Source: Nostoc spongiaeforme FACHB-130 (GTDB lineage Bacteria; Cyanobacteriota; Cyanobacteriia; Cyanobacteriales; Nostocaceae). Taken from it: a stretch of 64,000 nucleotides of DNA. A program made the position numbers and the translations under genes. A model generated the notes under the pieces. It was not told the origin of the DNA and searched no databases. It saw only the letters and a program-made list of their open reading frames with translations. Of the stretch, positions 1 to 8,710 are shown piece after piece (within the stretch, counting starts at the first letter, position 1; each line of letters begins with the position of its first letter). The stretch covers positions 1 to 64,000 of the forward strand of contig NZ_JACJTB010000002.1 of NCBI RefSeq assembly GCF_014698475.1, given 5' to 3'.

Positions 1-112
<112 letters not shown>

Positions 113-677
113 GTAGTTTTTTGAGTTTGTTATCTGAAAAAACTCGCTTTTCAGATTCCTTGCTATAATTGTTGAAGTTTTTGGGTTAATCCCAAAACCA
201 ATTTGTTTGACGAGGATTGGTTTAAATTTAAGCTTTCAAAGTATTGTTTTTTCTCGGTTCAGTCGTCTCGGCTCTTGCCTTGACACTTATCTAGATTAAC
301 AACTGGTTATAGGAACGTCAAGGGTTTGGCGAAAATTTTTTTGAATTTAATTGAAAAGAAAGTAAAAACCAACATACAGTAGGTAAATAAGCACAATATT
401 GAGCAATAATCTGTTTTTGGCTGTATGAGCCTAATTTGAGCTTAAATCGAATTAAATCTAATAGAAGCAATTGGCAATGAACTTGTCCGAGCTTGTAAAA
501 AAATCAAAAAATTCCTGAAAATTATTTACGGAGTGTTCTTTAGAAGTTGCTTCAAAGAGATGAGCGATCGCACCACCTAACACCATTTCGGCAAAAAATA
601 CATTAATCTGGTGCATCTTTGTGTTTTCTGCTCGGTGGATTATTCTGAATCTGTAGCAATCTTCGCAATTACAGACC
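113..677. other. 16S leader and upstream intergenic region
   Basis: The part nearest the 16S gene is transcribed leader. It contains a perfect 9-bp inverted repeat, ATCTGAAAA (132-140) and TTTTCAGAT (148-156), that could form a leader hairpin. Bases 322-677 lie between the rrn promoter and dhaK and hold one HIP1-like site (GCGATCGC near 560). A 73-codon minus-strand reading frame at 458-679 is present but has no supporting signal, so I see no convincing gene here. Confidence 0.5.
293..321 (-). promoter_or_regulatory. Probable rRNA operon promoter (sigma-70 type)
   Basis: On the minus strand a TTGACG -35 box (316-321) is separated by exactly 17 bases from a TAATCT -10 box (293-298), upstream of the 16S gene. 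Transcription would start near base 285 and give a leader of about 170 bases, a usual distance for rrn promoters. The assignment rests on box match, spacing and position only. Confidence 0.7.
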
Positions 678-1751
678 ATGAAAAAGCTGATTAATCAGCC
701 AGAAGACTTCGTAAGAGAAAGTCTAGCTGGGATGGCGGTGGCTCATTCGGATTTAATCAAAGTCAACTATGATCCCACTTTTGCTTATCGAGCTAATGCA
801 ACCAAACCAGGGAAAGTGGCAATTATTTCTGGTGGAGGTAGTGGACATGAACCGATGCACGCAGGGTTTGTGGGTACAGGAATGCTAGATGCAGCTTGTC
901 CGGGAGAGGTGTTTACTTCACCTACTCCTGACCAGATGCTGGCTGCTGCTCAAAAAGTAGACGGTGGAGCAGGCATTCTTTATATTGTCAAAAATTATAG
1001 TGGCGATGTGATGAACTTTGAGATGGCAACGGAGTTAGCCAGAAGTGAAGGTATCCGTGCGCTCAATATTTTGATTGATGATGATGTGGCAGTGAAGGAT
1101 AGTTTATATACCCAAGGTCGTCGCGGTGTGGGAACAACAGTGTTAGCAGAGAAAATTTGTGGTGCGGCGGCTGAACAAGGTTATGACTTGCGACAAATAG
1201 CAGATTTGTGTCGTCGAGTAAATCTGAATGGGCGAAGTATGGGAATTGCTTTAACATCTTGTACTGTACCAGCTAGGGGTACTCCAACTTTTAGATTAAG
1301 CGATCGCGAAATGGAAATTGGCATTGGGATTCACGGTGAACCAGGAAGGGAAAGAATAGATTTAAAATCAGCAGATGAGATTGCAGAGATATTAACCCAA
1401 ACAATTATTGATGATGTTGGCTACAGTCGGGTTGTGCGAGAGTGGGATGAGAATCAAGGCGAATGGGTTGATGTGGAACTAATTGATCCACCTTTGCAAA
1501 GAGGCGATCGCTTGTTAGCCTTTGTTAATAGTATGGGTGGTACGCCCATCTCTGAACTTTACCTGAGTTATCGTAAGTTGGCGGAAATTTGCGAAAAACA
1601 GGGAATGATCATTGTCCGCAACTTAATCGGCCCTTACGTCACATCTTTAGAAATGCAGGGTTGCTCAATTACATTGCTAAAGTTAGACGATGAACTTTTG
1701 CGGTTGTGGGATGCACCAGTACACACAGCAAGTCTGCGGTGGGGTATTTAA
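678..1751 (+). CDS. dhaK: Dihydroxyacetone kinase subunit DhaK
   Basis: This 357-residue protein is the substrate-binding subunit of dihydroxyacetone kinase, which phosphorylates dihydroxyacetone to DHAP. The N-terminus [12 protein letters not shown], the [15 protein letters not shown] block and the GIGIHGEPG motif are typical; the His of the last motif forms the covalent hemiaminal with substrate. Length matches the family (about 330-360). The gene is followed after one base by dhaL, so the two are co-transcribed. No DhaM phosphotransferase subunit lies nearby, so the phosphate donor (PTS protein or ATP) cannot be told from this window. Confidence 0.95.
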   Translation: MKKLINQPEDFVRESLAGMAVAHSDLIKVNYDPTFAYRANATKPGKVAIISGGGSGHEPMHAGFVGTGMLDAACPGEVFTSPTPDQMLAAAQKVDGGAGILYIVKNYSGDVMNFEMATELARSEGIRALNILIDDDVAVKDSLYTQGRRGVGTTVLAEKICGAAAEQGYDLRQIADLCRRVNLNGRSMGIALTSCTVPARGTPTFRLSDREMEIGIGIHGEPGRERIDLKSADEIAEILTQTIIDDVGYSRVVREWDENQGEWVDVELIDPPLQRGDRLLAFVNSMGGTPISELYLSYRKLAEICEKQGMIIVRNLIGPYVTSLEMQGCSITLLKLDDELLRLWDAPVHTASLRWGI

Positions 1752-1752
1752 T

Positions 1753-2388
1753 ATGGTCACTCAAGCTCAAATTCTCAAGTGGTTACAAGTATTTGGAACT
1801 GAGATTGATCAGAATAAAGAATATTTAACTGAATTAGACGCAGCCATTGGTGATGCTGACCACGGTATTAATATGGATCGTGGTTTTAAAAAGGTGATCA
1901 GTCAGTTACCAACTGTCACTCAGCAAGATATTGGCAGTATCTTGAAAACTGTTAGTATGACTTTAATTTCTAGTGTTGGGGGTGCTAGTGGCCCTTTATA
2001 CGGGACATTCTTTTTAAAAGCCAGCACTATAGCGGTTGGTAAACAAGAACTAACGACACAAGAGCTATTGACATTGTTGCAAGCTGGTTTAGATGGAGTT
2101 TTGCAACGTGGTAAAGCCCAACTAGAAGACAAAACAATGGTTGATGTGCTGTCGCCGGCTGTAGTGGCTTTTAGGCAAGCAGTTGAGGAAGGTAAAGATA
2201 CTGTGGCTGCACTGCAAAAATCTGTAGCTGTTGCAGAACAGGCGCTAGAAAACACCAAACCAATGTTAGCGAAAAAAGGACGCGCTAGTTATTTAGGAGA
2301 GCGGAGTATTGGACACCAAGATCCTGGTGCAACTTCATCTTATTTAATGTTGAGGAGTTTAGTGGTAAGTCTTGAGGATGGTGAGTAA
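1753..2388 (+). CDS. dhaL: Dihydroxyacetone kinase subunit DhaL
   Basis: This 211-residue protein is the ADP/ATP-binding subunit that works with DhaK. The motif DAAIGDADHGINM carries the Asp residues that coordinate Mg-nucleotide, followed by SSVGGASGPLYG and the C-terminal GRASYLGERSIGHQDPGA block. I chose the ATG one base after the dhaK stop. An upstream ATG at 1690 lies inside dhaK and would add 21 residues that do not look like the family. Translational coupling with dhaK is likely. Confidence 0.95.
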   Translation: MVTQAQILKWLQVFGTEIDQNKEYLTELDAAIGDADHGINMDRGFKKVISQLPTVTQQDIGSILKTVSMTLISSVGGASGPLYGTFFLKASTIAVGKQELTTQELLTLLQAGLDGVLQRGKAQLEDKTMVDVLSPAVVAFRQAVEEGKDTVAALQKSVAVAEQALENTKPMLAKKGRASYLGERSIGHQDPGATSSYLMLRSLVVSLEDGE

Positions 2389-2421
2389 AGTCTGAAGCAG
2401 ACAATTTCACACTTCAGACTT
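2388..2421. terminator. Hairpin between convergent dhaL and amidase genes
   Basis: AAGTCTGAAG (2388-2397) and CTTCAGACTT (2412-2421) form a perfect 10-bp stem with a 14-base loop, between the dhaL stop and the end of the convergent nitrilase-family gene. There is no T-run on either side, so a role as a bidirectional terminator is only suggested. The arms also resemble the heptamer repeats common in this genome. Confidence 0.4.
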
Positions 2422-2434
2422 CACGCTTGATACT

Positions 2435-3250
2435 TTAGCCAAACACTCGGTGTTGTAAAGAGGGCATTTGGCGACGCACTTGTTCTAAACGTGAGGGATT
2501 GATTTCTGCGATCGCAATTCCGGGTTTTTCCCCAGCATCCGCTAAAATGACTCCCCAAGGATCAATAATTACAGCATGGCCGTGGGTTTGGCGACGAGCA
2601 TAGTTTGTCCCAGTTTGGGCTGGTGCAATCACATAACAAGTATTTTCAATTGCTCTTGCTTGTAATAATACTTGCCAGTGGTCTTTGCCAGTAAAAGCAG
2701 TAAACGCCGCAGGAATAAACATTACATCGGCTCCCTTACTGGATAAATGGCGATAAAGTTCTGGAAAGCGCACATCGTAACACACAGAAAGACCAATACC
2801 GCCCAGTTCTGGGGAAAAATATACTGAGGGTAGTTGTGTACCAGCTACTACAGTGCTAGATTCACGATAAGTATTACCATCGGGAACATTCACATCAAAT
2901 AAATGTACCTTTTGGTAACGGACAACTTCTAAACCACTTTGGTCAATTAGGGTGGAAGTATTATAAACTTTGCCTGTCTCTTCTACCAAAACAGGAAAGC
3001 TGCCGCCTAAAATTGTGACTTGGAAGCGTTGAGCCATTTTTTTGAGAAACTGTTCTGTTTCGCGGGTGATGTTTGCGGCTTGGGCGAGTTTATCTTTTTC
3101 TTCTCCCATAAAAGAAAAGTTTTCTGGTAGCCCAACTAATTCAGCACCTCGACGCACAGCAAGCTCAATCAATTCTTCTGCCTGTGCCAAATTTTTGTAT
3201 AGATCAGGCACACTTGTCATTTGAATAGCGGCGGCTAAATAAGACTTCAT
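2435..3250 (-). CDS. Carbon-nitrogen hydrolase, Nit1/Nit2 type
   Basis: This 271-residue protein is a nitrilase-superfamily amidase of the kind that hydrolyses small omega-amides such as deaminated glutathione. The catalytic triad is visible: Glu43 (LVGLPENFSF), Lys114 (RYQKVHLFDV) and Cys157 (GLSVCYDVRFPELYR). KVHLFDVNVPDG and DVRFPELYRHL favour the Nit1/Nit2 branch over true nitrilases. The gene stands alone on the minus strand, convergent with dhaKL. The exact substrate cannot be set from sequence. Confidence 0.9.
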   Translation of the reverse strand: MKSYLAAAIQMTSVPDLYKNLAQAEELIELAVRRGAELVGLPENFSFMGEEKDKLAQAANITRETEQFLKKMAQRFQVTILGGSFPVLVEETGKVYNTSTLIDQSGLEVVRYQKVHLFDVNVPDGNTYRESSTVVAGTQLPSVYFSPELGGIGLSVCYDVRFPELYRHLSSKGADVMFIPAAFTAFTGKDHWQVLLQARAIENTCYVIAPAQTGTNYARRQTHGHAVIIDPWGVILADAGEKPGIAIAEINPSRLEQVRRQMPSLQHRVFG

Positions 3251-3657
3251 AGATTTAACAACAAAAAGTAGATGTGTGCGGGACAGATACTCAAATATAT
3301 CGTTACTTCAAGAACTTCGGAACTTGAGCAGCTATGAGGAAATATTGCTTTTCTTTAAGGAGCTTGCTATCCCTAATGTTTAGCTCTATTAATTGTCACC
3401 GGATTTTAACACTTTGAGAAATTAAGCAGTCAGAGGCACAATCAGAGGTTTGGACAACGGAAGAAAGAACCACAGAGGAGCCAGTGCGTTACTTTGGTTC
3501 CCAAAGTTGTAGTAACTGGCATAGCGCAGAGTTCAGGGAGACATGGGAGTTTAAGAGGTGTTTTGCTTCAGTCCTAAATTTATGTGGCGGACTACTACTT
3601 TTGTGTCGCTAGAATTTTGTGATTGTTAGGGTGAGTTCTATAAATCTCAAGTTTGTG
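3251..3657. other. Intergenic region with a palindromic repeat
   Basis: I see no coding region. Bases 3481-3519 form an interrupted hairpin in which CCA pairs with TGG, GTTAC with GTAAC and TTTGG with CCAAA. This resembles the small palindromic repeats scattered in Nostocales genomes, though I cannot assign it to a named family. Confidence 0.4.
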
Positions 3658-3876
3658 TTAAGGAATGTTCAACACGGTTGGCTGTGACAGTGGATCTCCC
3701 GCAGTTTCATAAGCAATAATCAAAGACTCCAGTGCTTCAATGCCATTGGCAACAGCTGACTCGTAAGTATATCCATGAGTGCGCCAACGTTGTCCAGGGA
3801 AATCAGGAAACCCTACCAAGAAGCAATCATCTTCTTCTGACCACTGAATCACCATTTGGTACTTGAGTTTATCCAT
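3658..3876 (-). CDS. HicB-like antitoxin family protein (orphan)
   Basis: This 72-residue protein has the HicB fold signature: a short beta strand (KYQMVIQW), acidic turn (SEEDDCFLVGFPDFPG), then a helix with GYTYESAVANGIEALESLI. HicB proteins normally neutralise the HicA mRNA interferase. No hicA-like frame of 60-80 codons is adjacent on either side, so this is an orphan. It follows the ferredoxin gene by 16 bases and may be the last gene of the cobQ transcript. No C-terminal DNA-binding domain is present. Confidence 0.8.
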   Translation of the reverse strand: MDKLKYQMVIQWSEEDDCFLVGFPDFPGQRWRTHGYTYESAVANGIEALESLIIAYETAGDPLSQPTVLNIP

Positions 3877-3892
3877 CTGGAAAATACAATAA

Positions 3893-4132
3893 CTACCAAG
3901 TTGGGTCGCTAAATAAATGTATTCTCAACTCCTCATCGGTTGGCGGGACTGCGGAAAGACAAGCACGAATGACATCGCCATCTTCAAGTTCTACTGTACA
4001 GGCGTGACATGAACCCATGAGACAGCCTGTGGGAATGAACACTCCAGCGCGTTGCGCTACATCTAAGAGTGCTTCCCCCACTTCGGCATTGATGGCGACA
4101 TCATCTGGTAAAAATCGAACGCTGACACTCAT
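3893..4132 (-). CDS. Short [2Fe-2S] ferredoxin
   Basis: This 79-residue protein has four cysteines, Cys37-x4-Cys42-x2-Cys45-x12-Cys58, in the frame GCLMGSCHACTVELEDGDVIRAC. The first three match plant-type ferredoxins. The fourth comes after 12 residues rather than about 29, so the loop before it is shortened. It is probably an electron carrier for a nearby redox step. It sits 15 bases after cobQ and 16 before hicB, so the three are probably one transcript. Confidence 0.85.
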   Translation of the reverse strand: MSVSVRFLPDDVAINAEVGEALLDVAQRAGVFIPTGCLMGSCHACTVELEDGDVIRACLSAVPPTDEELRIHLFSDPTW

Positions 4133-4147
4133 GCAATTTTTAGCTAA

Positions 4148-5623
4148 CTACGACAAAAACGGTGTTAAGTCTAAATGGCGTTCTACTTCTGTAGCCAGCG
4201 AGTCTAAGATTTGTTCTCGCTGTTCGCGGTAGTTGGCGACACCTGTGGGTAAGGATTTTAAGCCGCGCTGTTGACGCAGGCGATTTAACCAAGCACGTCG
4301 CCAAGGGCCATTGTCAAACAATCCGTGTAAGTATGTACCCCAAACTGATTGACAGCTATCCACCAACCCTAGATTAACATCATCAAATAGGGGTTGATAC
4401 GCTTGACTATCGGGTGGTTGTTCAATACGCGATCGCCCTTGATGAATTTCAAAGCCGTTGACTGGCAAGCCCATCTGCGGGAAATTAGAGCTAACTTGCC
4501 GTTGACGAGCAATTTTTTGTCCGGTAATTACGGTTCTAATCGGTAATAAATTCAAGCCTTGGAATCTACCTGCTTGACCTTCTATACCTTCGGGATCAGC
4601 AATAATTTGTCCTAGCATTTGGTAGCCGCCACAAATCCCTAAAACTGTGCCACCAGAAGCCGCATAATTTTGGATGGCTTCTGCCATACCACTTTTTTGC
4701 AATAAAATCAAGTCAGCAATGGTGGTTTTTGTGCCAGGGATGATTACCGCGTCTGGGTGTCCTAAATCTTGTTTTGGACTGAGATATCTAACGGAAACAG
4801 ATGGTTCTGATTCTAAGGGGTCAAAATCGGTGAAGTTGGCAATTCTGGGTAAGCGAATCACCACGATATTCAAGTCAGCCTGAGCTTTGTGAGCTTTTCG
4901 CTCTAGTAAATCGAGGGAATCTTCGGCGGGGAATAGTTCTTGAAAATAAGGCAGCACACCAATTACAGGTTTTTTGGTGCGTTCTTCTAGCCATTGGATG
5001 CCTGAATCTAAGAGCGATCGCTGTCCACGGAACTTGTTAATTACAATACCTTTAATTAAGTCCCGTTCATCAGGGTCAAGTAACTCTAAAGTCCCTACAA
5101 CATGGGCAAAAGCACCACCACGGTCAATATCAACTACCAGGATTGTCGGTGCATTTAAATACTTCGCTATCCGCATGTTGGTCAAATCGCGGTGCTTGAG
5201 GTTAATTTCTGCGGGGCTGCCTGCACCTTCGCAAACCAACATATCAAATTCTGTGGATAAATGTTGTAGAGATTCTTCTATGGCTCGCCAACCAAGGTCG
5301 AAAAATTGCTCGTAGTAATCTCCTGCTTTGACTCTCCCGACTGGTCTACCCTTAACAATTACCTGGGAAGTCATATCACCTTGGGGTTTGAGTAAAATAG
5401 GATTCATTTCTACCCAAGGAACCACCCCAGAAGCCCAAGCTTGTACCGCCTGTGCATAACCAATTTCACCCCCATTGGCAGTGACATAAGCATTTAAAGC
5501 CATATTTTGACCTTTAAAGGGAGCCACTCGCCAACCACGCCGCGATAGCAAACGGCAAATAGCCGTAGTTAAAAGTGATTTCCCTGCGTGGGATGTAGTT
5601 CCCACTACCATAATTGCTTTCAT
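4148..5623 (-). CDS. cobQ: Cobyric acid synthase CobQ/CbiP
   Basis: This 491-residue enzyme performs the glutamine-dependent amidations of adenosylcobyrinic acid a,c-diamide to adenosylcobyric acid in cobamide synthesis. The N-terminal dethiobiotin-synthetase-like domain begins with the P-loop variant VVGTTSHAGKS. The C-terminal class I amidotransferase domain has the nucleophile Cys331 in LGICGGYQMLG and the His motif GTYLHGLFDN. Length is normal (about 480-510). It is first in the minus-strand set cobQ-ferredoxin-hicB. I looked upstream for a cobalamin riboswitch B12 box and saw none. Confidence 0.96.
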   Translation of the reverse strand: MKAIMVVGTTSHAGKSLLTTAICRLLSRRGWRVAPFKGQNMALNAYVTANGGEIGYAQAVQAWASGVVPWVEMNPILLKPQGDMTSQVIVKGRPVGRVKAGDYYEQFFDLGWRAIEESLQHLSTEFDMLVCEGAGSPAEINLKHRDLTNMRIAKYLNAPTILVVDIDRGGAFAHVVGTLELLDPDERDLIKGIVINKFRGQRSLLDSGIQWLEERTKKPVIGVLPYFQELFPAEDSLDLLERKAHKAQADLNIVVIRLPRIANFTDFDPLESEPSVSVRYLSPKQDLGHPDAVIIPGTKTTIADLILLQKSGMAEAIQNYAASGGTVLGICGGYQMLGQIIADPEGIEGQAGRFQGLNLLPIRTVITGQKIARQRQVSSNFPQMGLPVNGFEIHQGRSRIEQPPDSQAYQPLFDDVNLGLVDSCQSVWGTYLHGLFDNGPWRRAWLNRLRQQRGLKSLPTGVANYREQREQILDSLATEVERHLDLTPFLS

Positions 5624-5999
5624 ACTTAATGTGTACTTTTCAATAAGAGGGTGAAATACTTAGTTGTGAACGGGTAATGATATCACATCCGTTCATCAAC
5701 AGTTATAGCAGCAGGCAGAAGAATTGGAGATTTTAGATTGAGATCAATCAAAAGTTGTGAGATTCCAGCTTGCACAAAGTCCTTATCTACCTAGCTACTG
5801 CTATAAATCCAGAAGCAAACAAAACTTGAGGGAGGACAAATATCCATACCCAAACTCTTGACCCCCGTGATTTATGCAACTTTCATCAAAATCTGAGCAA
5901 AGCTGTCAGATGTTAATGAAGAATTTATCTTGGGCTTGATGCTTCCGTAAGTATATTGTTCCCTTTTGTAACCTAATCTTAACTTTAAGATTTTTAATT
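5624..5999. other. Intergenic region between cobQ and the Npun_F0494-like gene
   Basis: About 376 bases with no reading frame of note. It must hold the cobQ promoter on the minus strand, but I could not single out convincing -35/-10 boxes, and no B12-box sequence is visible. Confidence 0.3.
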
Positions 6000-6404
6000 C
6001 TAGAAAGGCAGCCTCAACCAACGAATGGAGGTATTGTAGAGGGAATCTCGCCAGGAAGGGGCAGGAAAATTTTGTCCTTGATATTTTTCGATTAATTGAT
6101 GACCTAAAGGTGTGAGGCGAAAACTATCGGTAATTCCTTGGCCATCAACTTCGCGCCGCAGTACACCAACTTGGATTAACCAGTCTAAAGCGTTGTAACA
6201 AGCCAATTCTGATAAGGGATGCTGAGTATAGCCATTTTTGATGCCGTTTTCTTGGGCGATCGCATTTAATGGTACACTCTGGTGACGCATAGCTGTGAAT
6301 AAATCAACTCTGAAAGGAGAACAAATGAGCGATCGCTCGGCTCTTTCTACTGTACTAACAGGATAAGAGAAGGAGTTTGGGGTTGGGGAATCAAGTTTAT
6401 TCAT
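6000..6404 (-). CDS. Conserved cyanobacterial protein, winged-helix-like (Npun_F0494 type)
   Basis: This 134-residue protein appears to belong to a conserved cyanobacterial family that I recall as Npun_F0494; the match is from memory. The middle (LFTAMRHQSVPLNAIAQENG ... ALDWLIQVGVLRREVDGQG ... FRLTPLGHQLIEKYQ) reads like a winged helix-turn-helix, with helices, a recognition region and a beta wing. No catalytic motif is seen. It stands alone, divergent from the peroxiredoxin gene. A regulatory role is inference from the fold only. Confidence 0.7.
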   Translation of the reverse strand: MNKLDSPTPNSFSYPVSTVERAERSLICSPFRVDLFTAMRHQSVPLNAIAQENGIKNGYTQHPLSELACYNALDWLIQVGVLRREVDGQGITDSFRLTPLGHQLIEKYQGQNFPAPSWRDSLYNTSIRWLRLPF

Positions 6405-6564
6405 GGAAATATTTATTTATCTCAACACAAATTAATTTACAACTCATAAACTTACTCAATTAATTCTGAATCCTGTATTCTGACTTCTGAATTCTTCTTT
6501 AATCATTGTAAATTATTGTAAAATTTCAGAGTCATCAACAAACACCAAACAGGAAAGGTTCATT

Positions 6565-7002
6565 ATGCCTCTAGCAGTTGGTACGGATGCACCTGCATTT
6601 ACCGTCAAAGATACTAATGGCAACACTGTCTCATTGTCTGATTTTGCTGGTAAGACAGTTGTTTTGTATTTTTATCCCAAAGATGACACTCCTGGCTGCA
6701 CTAAACAAGCGTGTAGCTTCCGCGATGCTCAAGAGCAATATCAAGGTAAAGATATAGTTGTTTTGGGTGTGAGTGCCGATGATGAAGTGTCGCATCAAGC
6801 CTTTACCCAAAAATTTAATTTGAACTTTCCCTTACTGGCGGATACTGAAAAAACTCTGATTAAAGCTTACGATGTTGATGGTGGTGGTTATGCCAAGCGC
6901 GTCACCTACGTCATCAATCCCAATGGCACAATCGTTCATGTTGATGCCAACGTGAATACATCTAACCACGCCAGCGATATTTTAGCGGCACTGGGGCTGT
7001 AA
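6565..7002 (+). CDS. prxQ: Peroxiredoxin Q / Bcp-type thiol peroxidase
   Basis: This 145-residue protein reduces hydrogen peroxide and organic hydroperoxides with thioredoxin-type donors. Cys45 in FYPKDDTPGCT is the peroxidatic cysteine. Cys50 five residues later is the resolving cysteine, the hallmark of the PrxQ/BCP class. Length is typical and no signal peptide is present, so it should be cytosolic. An AGGAAAGG ribosome-binding site precedes the ATG. Confidence 0.95.
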   Translation: MPLAVGTDAPAFTVKDTNGNTVSLSDFAGKTVVLYFYPKDDTPGCTKQACSFRDAQEQYQGKDIVVLGVSADDEVSHQAFTQKFNLNFPLLADTEKTLIKAYDVDGGGYAKRVTYVINPNGTIVHVDANVNTSNHASDILAALGL

Positions 7003-7181
7003 TTTTTGTGAATTGAATTTTAGCTTTGAGCTGGATTGCCTGTTTGGGGCTTCCAGATAAAAATATCCTGTTCTTGTGGGATGGATATCCAAAGAAGATA
7101 TTCACCCCACAAGATGGATAATTAATGGTTTCTGGAAATCCCATCAGGATTCCCATACAAAGTGAGATTTTTGAATTAGAT

Positions 7182-7592
7182 TCAGTTTTGGGGTGGAACA
7201 GTTTGCACTGGAGAAACCACACTAGGAGATGTGATGGCAGGTAAACCAGGAACCGCTTGTCCTGTAGTGCTATTTACAGGTTGATTGGCATTTTGTTTGA
7301 GTACAGCCCGCTTTCTGTTTAATTCAGCCACAGCTGAGTTTAATTCTTCGTCTTTTTGTTGGGCGTTCCAGTTGAAACTACCAAATTGAGCGCGGTGAAT
7401 TAAATCAAGGGGATTTAAGTTACCGGTGTTGGGCGAAAATGGATTGGTATTATCTTGAGAATTATCGCCAGAATAGGCATCGATTGTATTTAACTGCGCC
7501 AAACTGGGTTGGGCTGAGAGGAAAGAGGCAAAGCCAATTCCTGCTAATGTAGCCACAAAGAAGCTTTTAACTGATAAAAATGATTTTTGCAT
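7182..7592 (-). CDS. Secreted protein of unknown function
   Basis: With the ATG at 7592 the product has 136 residues and begins with a clear signal peptide: MQKSFLSVK, a hydrophobic core (FFVATLAGIGFASFL) and a cleavage site near AQPSLAQ. The mature part is rich in Asn, Gln, Ser and Pro, with a short helical stretch (KDEELNSAVAELNRKRAVLK). A GGAG box eight bases upstream supports this start; a longer frame to 7688 would hide the signal peptide behind 32 residues and overlap the permease gene. It follows the ABC permease gene on the same strand. Function unknown. Confidence 0.7.
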   Translation of the reverse strand: MQKSFLSVKSFFVATLAGIGFASFLSAQPSLAQLNTIDAYSGDNSQDNTNPFSPNTGNLNPLDLIHRAQFGSFNWNAQQKDEELNSAVAELNRKRAVLKQNANQPVNSTTGQAVPGLPAITSPSVVSPVQTVPPQN

Positions 7593-7632
7593 GAGATTCT
7601 CCAATACGCTCCAACGACACCATGCTTTTATC

Positions 7633-8511
7633 TTAAGCAAGAGTTTTGCGTAGTTGGGGTTGAATGCTGAGTAAAGCCACAACAGCAAAGCCCAACAAAA
7701 TTAACAAAGCACTGCCAAAGGTAATATCACCCCAAGGTGCTTGCATCACAACGCTACTCAATCCCCAGTCTTGATGCAAATAAAGATAACGGATAGGTTC
7801 AATGGCGTAGCTGAGAGGGTTGAGAGTGGCGATAACTTGTAACCACTGGGGCATGAAAGATAAGGGTGCTAAAGCGGTGCTGGCAAATAATAAAGGCAGG
7901 TTGGTAACAAATATTACAGCAATTAATTCAATATGTCCGGGTAGGGCAAAAGCCAAACCAAGGGAAATCGCAGTTACACCCAATGCTAAGAGGAAGACAA
8001 TGAGAGCGATCGCACCCAAGCCTGCTGCATCTGGTATTCCCGCGCCTAAAAAGGCTGCTGCACCGACAATTACAGCTGCTTGCAGTAAGCTTTGGCTAAT
8101 AATAAAGATGGCAGAAGCAAAGACAATTGAAAAGCGTGATGCTAGAGGCGCGACTAATAAACGATTCAAAAAGCCAAATTCGCGGTCAAACATCACAGGT
8201 AATCCGGCGTTCAAAGCTCCAGCAAAAGCTGTAAAAACGATTACACCTGCTGCCAAAAATTGACCGTAATTTGTTGTACTACCAAATAAACCCTTCGGTG
8301 CATTTTGGAATAAAGCGCCGAATAACACCAACCACATCACAGGCTGAACAATTCCCGCCAATAAAGTAGAGGGACGGCGTTGTAATTGAATAAACAAGCG
8401 ACGAGTTAAAGCCAGCGTCTCTTGGACTAATTCACCAAAAAAATTAGGTGCAGCATCCGCAGGTGAAGCTAGTTGCTGCCAATTTACATCAGATTTAGGG
8501 GTTACACTCAT
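7633..8511 (-). CDS. ABC-2 type transporter permease (DrrB-like)
   Basis: This 292-residue membrane protein has about six hydrophobic segments and the ABC-2 permease pattern (RRPSTLLAGIVQPVMWLVLFG near residue 45; LNPLSYAIEPIRYLYLH near 225). It resembles the membrane subunit of DrrAB-type exporters of drugs, lipids or polysaccharides. The matching ATPase gene lies just upstream on the same strand, so the two form one exporter. The substrate cannot be read from sequence. Confidence 0.9.
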   Translation of the reverse strand: MSVTPKSDVNWQQLASPADAAPNFFGELVQETLALTRRLFIQLQRRPSTLLAGIVQPVMWLVLFGALFQNAPKGLFGSTTNYGQFLAAGVIVFTAFAGALNAGLPVMFDREFGFLNRLLVAPLASRFSIVFASAIFIISQSLLQAAVIVGAAAFLGAGIPDAAGLGAIALIVFLLALGVTAISLGLAFALPGHIELIAVIFVTNLPLLFASTALAPLSFMPQWLQVIATLNPLSYAIEPIRYLYLHQDWGLSSVVMQAPWGDITFGSALLILLGFAVVALLSIQPQLRKTLA

Positions 8512-8517
8512 AACAAT

Positions 8518-8710
8518 TAGGGAGTAGGGAGTAGTGAGTGGGGAGTAGGTTAAGGGTGTAGGGGTGTAAGGGTGAAGGAAAGGAAGATTCTGGCGTTGAT
8601 TTTACAGTCATTACTCATTCCTTTATGAAAAACCTACACTATACCTAGTAGGGAGTAGGGAATAAGGAGTATGTTTTTCCCACTCCCTACTCCCTATTCC
8701 CCATTCCCTC
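8518..8710. repeat. Short tandem heptamer repeats (GGGAGTA family)
   Basis: The spacer between the ABC permease and ATPase genes contains repeated GGGAGTA units at 8518-8560, GGTGTAAG-like units to about 8579, and a second cluster at 8648-8708. In the second cluster GGGAGTAGGG on the left faces CCCTACTCCC on the right, so it can fold into a hairpin. The same units recur at 39886-40054. Such STRRs are typical of heterocystous cyanobacteria. Confidence 0.75.

Noticed and set aside
458-679. A 73-codon minus-strand frame between the rRNA promoter and dhaK
   Set aside because: It overlaps the dhaK start codon, has no recognisable domain and no clear ribosome-binding site, and contains a HIP1-like repeat. 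It might be real, but the evidence is too thin to list.
5624-5999. Possible cobalamin riboswitch upstream of cobQ
   Set aside because: I looked for the B12 box and paired elements on the cobQ strand and found none.
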